This document shows positions 1-5,250 of a stretch of 5,250 nucleotides of DNA, piece after piece. The translations under genes were made by a program, and so were the position numbers. Each line of letters opens with the position of its first letter. Positions within the stretch are counted from its first letter, which is position 1. The notes beneath the pieces are model-generated. The model was not told the origin of the DNA. It made no database searches and saw only the letters and a program-made list of their open reading frames with translations. The stretch comes from Acidobacteriota bacterium (lineage in GTDB: Bacteria > Acidobacteriota > Thermoanaerobaculia > Multivoradales > JAHEKO01), in assembly GCA_029861655.1 (NCBI GenBank), contig JAOTZA010000230.1, forward strand, positions 1-5,250, in the 5' to 3' direction.

Positions 1-138
1 GATCAGGCCGGGATAGGCCATGTCCAGGGTACCCTTCGAGCAGATGATCGAGACGTGCTCGATCGGTTGGCGAACGGTCGCGGCTTCTAGCGGGGTGGCG
101 ATGGAAACCGCCGGTGGATCCAGAGTTGCTGTGGTCAT
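1..138 (-). CDS. DsrE/DsrF-like family protein, N-terminal part (cut by left edge)
   Basis: Only the first 46 codons are in the window; the frame is open to base 1. The start at 138 is an ATG preceded six bases upstream by GAGGAG. After a variable leader of about 25 residues comes HVSIICSKGTLDMAYPGLI. The SKGTLDMAYPxLI stretch is, from family knowledge, the first strand and loop of small DsrE-fold proteins (the COG2210 'peroxiredoxin family' type), which are sulfurtransferase-like or sulfur-carrier-like and often sit beside sulfur oxidation genes. Cys33 lies at the end of the first strand. The gene follows the TusE/DsrC-like gene after a 49-bp gap with no terminator, so it is probably the third gene of the same operon. 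The active-site and C-terminal parts are not visible, so the exact DsrE subgroup cannot be assigned. Confidence 0.82.
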   Translation of the reverse strand, partial: MTTATLDPPAVSIATPLEAATVRQPIEHVSIICSKGTLDMAYPGLI

Positions 139-187
139 GTCTTTCTCCTCTATTTACTTTCGAGTTTGGCGCTGTTGGCGAGGTGTT

Positions 188-505
188 CTAGATGCAACCC
201 TTGGGCTTGGGTAGACCCGACACCTTGGCGGCGAGCTTCCCCGGGCCTTTGGGGAAGAGCTGGTAGAGCTCCTTCATCGAAACACCTGAGAGTTTCGAGA
301 TGCGGCGCAGCCCCGGTGGGGTCCCCTGCTCGACGGCGTCATCGCGGCAGAAGTGGATCACCTGCCAGTGTTTCTCGGTGAGTGGGCCGATCCCGGCCTC
401 GGCGGCCAGCGCCTCGGCGATCTCGCGCGTCCATTGCAACGCATCGGTCATGAACCCTTCTTCGTTCAGGTCGACGTTGTGTTCGGTCATTGCGATTGCG
501 GACAT
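188..505 (-). CDS. tusE: TusE/DsrC/DsvC-family sulfur relay protein
   Basis: A protein of 105 residues, the usual length for this family (about 105 to 112). The family carries persulfide sulfur on a flexible C-terminal arm in the cytoplasm: DsrC works with dissimilatory sulfite reductase and TusE in the tRNA 2-thiouridine relay. The landmarks are EEGFM (15-19), EKHWQVIHFCRD (44-55), LFPKGPGKLAAK (83-94) and the C-terminal GLPKPKGCI. The penultimate Cys104 (CysA) is present. The position eleven residues before it, which is the second cysteine (CysB) in true DsrC, is Ala93. The arm is therefore of the one-cysteine TusE type, which argues against a classic DsrAB partner. The start at 505 is chosen because GGAG lies six bases upstream; an internal ATG at Met6 is possible. 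The gene lies 28 bp after the SQR-like gene and before a DsrE-like gene, which suggests sulfur transfer coupled to sulfide oxidation rather than tRNA modification. Confidence 0.93.
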   Translation of the reverse strand: MSAIAMTEHNVDLNEEGFMTDALQWTREIAEALAAEAGIGPLTEKHWQVIHFCRDDAVEQGTPPGLRRISKLSGVSMKELYQLFPKGPGKLAAKVSGLPKPKGCI

Positions 506-533
506 GGTGGTCTCCTTTTCCTTCTCGGATGTC

Positions 534-1814
534 TCAGGCGGCTTTGCTCTTGCCGGCCCTGTCGATGGGTAGATCCTGGTGGACGTGGACGCTCTTCTTC
601 CCGACCAGCGACATGCGGTTGGGAACCGGCAACGGCCGGGCGGGGAGCAGGGCATTCCAGTAGATCCAGCGGAATGCGAGCTTGCCCCAGTGATTGCGGC
701 GGCTCTCGCCGAGCAGGGTAAACGGACCGACCGCCGGCAACGGATAGTGACCGGGCATCGGTTCTACGAAGTAGTTGAAGTCGATCAGCAGGCCCTTGCC
801 GCCGCCCGTCTCTATGAAGCAGTTGGCGTGGCCGTCGAAACCGTCGTGGAGGCTTCGGCCGTTGACCGTATGCAGGATGTTCTCGGTCACGATCTCGCTC
901 TGGAAGTGGGCGACCGAGCCGGCCTTGGACGCCGGTACGTTGGTGGCGTCCCCGATCACAAAAATGTTGTTGTGGCCCTCGGCCAGGAGCGTGTGGTGGT
1001 CGGTGGGCACGAAGGCCAACTCATCGCCCAGACCCGAGGCCTCGATGAAAGGCGCGCCCATGTGAGTGGGCACGGAAACCAGCAGGTCGTAAGGGATCCG
1101 ACGCTCGTCATAGGAGCTCAGGACATGGCCCTCGGCGTCGACCTCGGCAGCGTTGAACTCGGTTTCGAGTCGGATGCCTTTCTCCGCGAGCAGGTAGCTC
1201 AGCACGTTCGAGCAGACGGGCTTGGTGAAGGCGCCATCGAGCGGTGTGGCGTAGACCAGCTCGACCCGGTCGCGGATGCCGCGCTTCTTGAAGAAATCGT
1301 CGGCCAGGAAGAGAAACTCGAGGGGCGCCACTGGGCACTTGATGGGCATCTCGACGACGTCCACGACCAGGCGGCCGCCCTCGAAGGTCGCCAGCGTTTC
1401 GCGCAGGGCCTGGGCTCCCTCGAGCGTGTAGAAGTCGTGAATCGATTGTCTCCACTCATCCCCGAGCAGGCCGGGGGTCTCTTCGGGGCGGATCTGGGAG
1501 CCGCTGGCGAGAACCAGCAGGTCGTAGTGCAGTCGTTCGTCACCCTCCAGGACCACCTCCTGGCTGTCGGTATCCACCAGCTCGACGCTCTTCTTCACCC
1601 AGTCGATCCCGGATTGAAGGGTCTTGGCTCGCGGCTTGACCATCCGATCTTCGTCGCGGGCCCCAAACGGCAGGAAGAGAAGGCCCGGCTGGTAGAGGTG
1701 GCTCTTCGAGGGGTCGACGACCGTGATGGTCCAGCCCTTGGGCATCTCGCCGTTGAGATGATTGGCGACCATCGTGCCGCCGGTTCCGCCGCCGAGAATG
1801 ACCAGGTTCTTCAT
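534..1814 (-). CDS. Sulfide:quinone oxidoreductase-like FAD-dependent flavoprotein
   Basis: A 426-residue pyridine nucleotide-disulfide oxidoreductase-fold protein. SQR enzymes oxidise sulfide at a flavin plus two cysteines and pass electrons to membrane quinone. The N-terminal FAD motif is LVILGGGTGG (4-13), followed by an acidic strand end (VVDPS, 32-36). The second FAD motif is IFVIGDATNVPASKAG (284-299). Cys160 in MPIKCPVAPLE and Cys332 in NCFIETGGGKG sit where SQR carries its two redox cysteines. I see no cysteine near 125-130, the site of covalent FAD attachment in some SQRs; Cys201 is extra. The C-terminus (about 372-401), rich in Trp, Tyr, Phe and Arg, could be the membrane-binding amphipathic region. 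The start at 1814 follows AAGGAGG by nine bases. An in-frame ATG at 1895 is rejected because it lies upstream of the promoter. It is the first gene of a probable operon with the TusE-like and DsrE-like genes. A related flavoprotein acting on another sulfur species is possible. Confidence 0.85.
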   Translation of the reverse strand: MKNLVILGGGTGGTMVANHLNGEMPKGWTITVVDPSKSHLYQPGLLFLPFGARDEDRMVKPRAKTLQSGIDWVKKSVELVDTDSQEVVLEGDERLHYDLLVLASGSQIRPEETPGLLGDEWRQSIHDFYTLEGAQALRETLATFEGGRLVVDVVEMPIKCPVAPLEFLFLADDFFKKRGIRDRVELVYATPLDGAFTKPVCSNVLSYLLAEKGIRLETEFNAAEVDAEGHVLSSYDERRIPYDLLVSVPTHMGAPFIEASGLGDELAFVPTDHHTLLAEGHNNIFVIGDATNVPASKAGSVAHFQSEIVTENILHTVNGRSLHDGFDGHANCFIETGGGKGLLIDFNYFVEPMPGHYPLPAVGPFTLLGESRRNHWGKLAFRWIYWNALLPARPLPVPNRMSLVGKKSVHVHQDLPIDRAGKSKAA

Positions 1815-1823
1815 ACGTTTTTT

Positions 1824-1830
1824 CCTCCTT
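1824..1830 (-). promoter_or_regulatory. Strong ribosome binding site of the SQR-like gene
   Basis: AAGGAGG on the minus strand, nine bases before the ATG at 1814, with an A-rich spacer. It is close to the full anti-Shine-Dalgarno complement and decides the start in favour of MKNLVILGGG over the longer in-frame option. Confidence 0.85.
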
Positions 1831-1854
1831 CGCGTCTCGTTCCGTTGTTCCTTA

Positions 1855-1873
1855 GAGCAGAGAACGTGCCAGC
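1855..1873 (-). promoter_or_regulatory. Sigma-54 (-24/-12) promoter of the SQR-like operon
   Basis: The minus strand reads CTGGCACGTTCTCTGCT, against the sigma-54 consensus YTGGCACGRNNNTTGCW. The -24 element TGGCACG is perfect. The invariant GG (1870-1869) and GC (1858-1857) are separated by exactly ten bases, and the only clear deviations are T for R after the CACG and CTGC for TTGC at -12. The predicted transcription start is near 1845, giving a leader of about 31 bases that contains the AAGGAGG site. The gene for a sigma-54 activator ends about 210 bp upstream, which fits the call. I see no competing -35/-10 pair. Confidence 0.85.
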
Positions 1874-1889
1874 AATGGAAAGCCTTTGG

Positions 1890-1902
1890 TTTCAATCACT
1901 TA
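1890..1902 (+). promoter_or_regulatory. Candidate IHF binding site
   Basis: The plus strand reads TTTCAATCACTTA, against the IHF consensus WATCAANNNNTTR. It matches eight of nine specified positions, with T instead of A at the second. It lies about 50 bp upstream of the predicted start site, between the -24/-12 promoter and the dyad cluster, which is where IHF bends DNA in many sigma-54 promoters. The motif is short and degenerate, so position supports it more than sequence does. Confidence 0.45.
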
Positions 1903-1937
1903 GGCCTCTAGAGGTACCCTCGAGGCGTAGTTTTGAG

Positions 1938-1982
1938 GCAACGCGTTGCAACGTAACGTTTCACAAGCGACGAAACGTTTCG
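1938..1982. promoter_or_regulatory. Dyad cluster, candidate upstream activator sites for the sigma-54 activator
   Basis: Three inverted repeats lie within 45 bp. GCAACGCGTTGC (1938-1949) is a perfect 12-bp palindrome. TGCAACGTAACGTTTCA (1947-1963) is a 17-bp dyad with one mismatched pair. CGAAACGTTTCG (1971-1982) is another perfect 12-bp palindrome. All share an AACG/CGTT core, and GAAACGTT occurs twice on the minus strand, 19 bp apart. The cluster is centred about 95 to 130 bp upstream of the predicted start site, the normal range for enhancer-like sites bound by Fis-type ends of sigma-54 activators. Which dyad is the true operator cannot be told, because half-site spacing differs among the three. 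Confidence 0.6.
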
Positions 1983-2004
1983 CCCCGCAGGAGTGGGGAG
2001 GAGT

Positions 2005-2046
2005 GGGGGACACAAACCATTTTTCCAAAAATGGTTTGTGTCCCCC
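2005..2046. repeat. 42-bp palindrome: 20-bp perfect hairpin with 2-base loop
   Basis: The left arm (2005-2024) begins GGGGGACACAAACC and ends in five T. The right arm (2027-2046) is its exact reverse complement, and the loop is CC. On the left the stem is flanked by two copies of a 10-bp unit, GGAGTGGGGA/G (1990-1999 and 2000-2009), and on the right by a pyrimidine run, so an imperfect dyad extends further. It lies about 35 bp after the activator stop codon. It could act as a terminator, but neither strand has a T-tract after the stem. The perfect symmetry and purine/pyrimidine flanks look more like a dispersed palindromic (REP- or MITE-like) element. That would need other genomic copies to confirm. 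Confidence 0.8.
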
Positions 2047-2064
2047 TTCCCCCCCCCTTCCCCC
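2042..2064. repeat. Polypyrimidine mirror repeat C5-TT-C9-TT-C5
   Basis: The 23 bases are all pyrimidine on the plus strand and read identically forwards and backwards: five C, TT, nine C, TT, five C. Homopyrimidine mirror repeats can form triplex (H-DNA), and the purine strand has G runs. The element shares its first five C with the hairpin arm. A short CCCCAAGGGG palindrome (2061-2070) follows, just before the activator stop codon. Confidence 0.75.
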
Positions 2065-2081
2065 AAGGGGCAGTCGCCTGT

Positions 2082-3458
<1,377 letters not shown>

Positions 3459-3534
3459 CGCGTGCTCGAGTCTGCCTCACCCTCGATTCCATCATTTCCA
3501 GGGCCATAGGGGAAACCGCGATGTGGACCCCGGC

Positions 3535-4596
3535 TCAGCAAATCCTTGGAAGCTGCTCGCCGCTCATCATGTCGACGATCCGCTCTCCGCCGATCCGGCT
3601 GCGCAGGACCACCAGCCCTGGCGGCTCCTCGACGACTTCGCCGATGATCGCCGCTTCGCGACCCAGCGGATCCGCACGCATGGCATCGAGAGCGGCTTCC
3701 GCGGCTTCCGGCGCCACGATAGCGAGACACTTGCCTTCATTGGCGACATACAGCGGATCGAAGCCCAGAATCTCGCAAGCGCCGCGCACCTCCTCGGCCA
3801 GCGGGATGGCCGATTCCACGATCCGGATCCCAGCGCCGGCCTGTGCCGCAATCTCGTTGAGGGCGCTGGCGATGCCGCCACGGGTCGGGTCCCGCAGCAC
3901 CTTCACCTGATTGCCGGCTCGCTCGAGGACCCTGTGAACCAGGGGGTAAAGGTTGGCGGAATCGCTCTCGAGGGCGGTCTCGAACTCGAGCCCCTCGCGC
4001 ACCGACATGATGGCGATGCCGTGCTCGGCAATGGCGCCGCTCAGCAGGATCTTGTCGCCGGGCCGAACGCGCTCGGACGCCACGTCGATACCGGTAGCGA
4101 TCTCGCCCACACCCGTGGTGTTGATATAGACCCCGTCGCCTTTGCCCCGGTCGACCACTTTGGTGTCGCCGGTGACCACGGGAACGCCGGCTTCTTGGGC
4201 GGCTCGCCGCATCGAATCGGTGATCCGCCACAGGTCTTCCATTGGGAAGCCTTCTTCGAGGATGAACCCGGCGGAGATTGCCACCGGGCGGGCGCCGCAC
4301 ATGGCGACGTCGTTGACGGTGCCGTGAACGGCGAGAGAACCGATGTTGCCGCCGGGAAAGAAAAGCGGGCGAACGACGAAAGTATCCGTGGAAAAAGCCA
4401 GCCGTCCGTTGAGATCGAGCACCGCGCCGTCGTGGAGGGTGGCGAGCACCGGGTTGTCGAATGCCTTCACAAAAAGACCCTCGATGAGCATTTGCGACAG
4501 CCGTCCGCCGCCGCCGTGTGCCATCTGTACGGTGGGGTAGTCGGACAGCGGAATGGGGCAGGCCGCGGTAAACGCAGCGCCGGTGGATTCACTCAT
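3535..4596 (-). CDS. hypE: Hydrogenase maturation protein HypE (carbamoyl dehydratase)
   Basis: A 353-residue PurM/AIR synthase-like protein, close to the usual HypE length of about 335-350. HypE receives a carbamoyl group from HypF on its C-terminal cysteine and dehydrates it with ATP to a thiocyanate, the source of the cyanide ligands of the [NiFe] site. Visible motifs are AHGGGGRLS (26-34), FSTDTFVV (68-75) and FFPGGNIG (79-86), HGTVNDVAMCGA (91-102), VTGDTKVV (141-148), DPTRGG (236-241) and the diagnostic C-terminus PRIC, with Cys353 as the carbamoyl acceptor. The ATG at 4596 overlaps the hypD stop as ATGA and is preceded by GGGAGG about ten bases upstream; an in-frame extension into hypD is not needed. 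Gene order hypD-hypE is typical and indicates translational coupling. The protein appears intact. Confidence 0.97.
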   Translation of the reverse strand: MSESTGAAFTAACPIPLSDYPTVQMAHGGGGRLSQMLIEGLFVKAFDNPVLATLHDGAVLDLNGRLAFSTDTFVVRPLFFPGGNIGSLAVHGTVNDVAMCGARPVAISAGFILEEGFPMEDLWRITDSMRRAAQEAGVPVVTGDTKVVDRGKGDGVYINTTGVGEIATGIDVASERVRPGDKILLSGAIAEHGIAIMSVREGLEFETALESDSANLYPLVHRVLERAGNQVKVLRDPTRGGIASALNEIAAQAGAGIRIVESAIPLAEEVRGACEILGFDPLYVANEGKCLAIVAPEAAEAALDAMRADPLGREAAIIGEVVEEPPGLVVLRSRIGGERIVDMMSGEQLPRIC

Positions 4597-5250
4597 TTTG
4601 TCGCGACCTCCCGGATCCTTTTGTCGCGAGCTCCCTGGTGGCGCCCATACTGGTAGTAGGCGGAGCAGGCTCCTTCGGTCGACACCATCGGTGCGCCCAG
4701 GGGCCGTTCGGGGGTGCAGCGGACGCCGAACGCCTCGCAGTCGTGGGGTTTCTTCAGGCCCTGAAGGATCTCGCCGGCGATGCACTCCTCCGGCTCCTTG
4801 GCCTCGATCGTCTCGACCGAGAACCGCCGTTCGGCGTCGAAGCCGACCAGCTCATCCTTTAGGCGGTAGCCGCTCTGGGGGATGACACCGATGCCTCGCC
4901 AGGCCCGATCGCAAACATCAAAGACTTGTTTCAGGAGCTGCTGAGCCTCGGTGTTGCCCTGCCGCGAAACCGAACGCGAGTACTGATTCTCGACCCCCCA
5001 GCGCCCTTCCTCGAGCGCCTTGAGCGTCAGGTAGGCACCGTGGAACAGGTCGAGGGGTTCGAACCCCGTGACGACGATCGGGATCCGGTGTTTCTGGGCG
5101 AGGGGCTCGTACTCCCAATACCCCATGACCGTACAGACGTGGCCGGCGGCGAGAAAACCCTGCACGAGATTGCCGGGTGAGCCCAGGATGGCTTCCATCG
5201 CCGGCGGAACCAGCACATGCGAGCAGAGGATCGAGAAGTTGGAGACCCCC
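4593..5250 (-). CDS. hypD: Hydrogenase maturation factor HypD, C-terminal part (cut by right edge)
   Basis: The frame is open to the right edge, so the start and N-terminal cysteines are outside; 218 residues are visible. HypD is an iron-sulfur protein that, with HypC, is the scaffold on which Fe(CN)2CO is assembled before insertion into the [NiFe] hydrogenase large subunit. Recognisable stretches are NFSILCSHVLVPPAMEAIL, VMGYWEYEPLA, VVTGFEPLDL, IPQSGYRL and the C-terminal cluster region. Its four cysteines (in EECIAGEIL, HDCEAFG, RCTPERP and EGACSAYY) match the conserved [4Fe-4S] ligand pattern CxxG-DCxAFGxxCTPxxPxGxxMVSxEGxC. The stop (4593-4595) overlaps the hypE start by four bases. hypC would be expected just upstream, outside the window. 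Confidence 0.97.
   Translation of the reverse strand, partial: GVSNFSILCSHVLVPPAMEAILGSPGNLVQGFLAAGHVCTVMGYWEYEPLAQKHRIPIVVTGFEPLDLFHGAYLTLKALEEGRWGVENQYSRSVSRQGNTEAQQLLKQVFDVCDRAWRGIGVIPQSGYRLKDELVGFDAERRFSVETIEAKEPEECIAGEILQGLKKPHDCEAFGVRCTPERPLGAPMVSTEGACSAYYQYGRHQGARDKRIREVATK
4596..4635. repeat. Short direct repeat at the hypD-hypE junction
   Basis: TTTTGTCGCGACCTCCC (4596-4612) and TTTTGTCGCGAGCTCCC (4619-4635) match at 16 of 17 positions, 23 bp apart. On the minus strand each copy carries a GGGAG-like ribosome binding element followed by CGCGACAAAA, but only the left copy is followed by the hypE ATG. The right copy encodes the last residues of HypD. A 23-bp duplication is not a multiple of three, so it would have shifted the hypD tail frame. 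Confidence 0.6.

Noticed and set aside
1815..1895. An N-terminal extension of the SQR-like protein to an in-frame ATG at 1895.
   Set aside because: It would place the start upstream of the sigma-54 promoter and put a perfect ribosome binding site inside the gene; the FAD motif normally begins within a few residues of the start.
2005..2046. A canonical intrinsic terminator for the activator gene.
   Set aside because: The hairpin is strong, but no T-tract follows it on either strand and the next bases are mixed or C-rich. It is kept as a palindromic repeat with a possible terminating effect.
3459..3534. A promoter or terminator between hypE and the activator gene.
   Set aside because: I found no stem with a T-tract, no GG-N10-GC pair with good flanks and no convincing -35/-10 pair in these 76 bases.
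4597..4785. An N-terminal extension of HypE to an in-frame ATG at 4785.
   Set aside because: The extra 63 residues overlap the conserved hypD C-terminus in another frame and are not HypE-like. The ATGA junction with a GGGAGG site is the natural start.

Overview
The window is about 5.2 kb of GC-rich, gene-dense bacterial chromosome, and every gene I can support is on the minus strand, so it is transcribed from right to left. Strong Shine-Dalgarno sites, a bacterial enhancer-binding protein, a sigma-54 promoter and hyp genes point to a Gram-negative-type bacterium with hydrogenase and sulfur metabolism, for example a Desulfobacterota, Myxococcota, Acidobacteriota or Proteobacteria lineage. The sequence alone does not settle the phylum.

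Right part (3459-5250): the C-terminal part of hypD, cut by the window edge, overlaps a complete hypE by the 4-base ATGA junction. Together HypD and HypE belong to the pathway that builds the Fe(CN)2CO centre of [NiFe] hydrogenases. A 76-bp gap without a clear terminator follows.

Middle part (2082-3458): a sigma-54-dependent activator with a PAS-like N-terminal sensor region, a complete AAA+ core with GAFTGA, and a Fis-type DNA-binding end. It probably sits at the end of the hyp transcription unit.

Control region (1815-2081): 267 bp without a gene, but full of signals. Reading with transcription, it holds a polypyrimidine mirror repeat, a 20-bp perfect hairpin with a 2-base loop, a cluster of dyads around an AACG/CGTT core (candidate upstream activator sites), a near-consensus IHF site, a textbook -24/-12 promoter (GG-N10-GC) and a strong ribosome binding site.

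Left part (1-1814): a probable three-gene sulfur operon driven from that promoter: a sulfide:quinone oxidoreductase-like flavoprotein, a TusE/DsrC-family protein that keeps only the penultimate cysteine, and a DsrE-like protein cut by the left edge. The best integrated reading is that a sigma-54 activator encoded beside hydrogenase maturation genes switches on a sulfur-oxidation or sulfur-transfer module. This would link H2 and sulfide electron donors in one regulated locus. The link between activator and promoter is inferred from layout, not shown.
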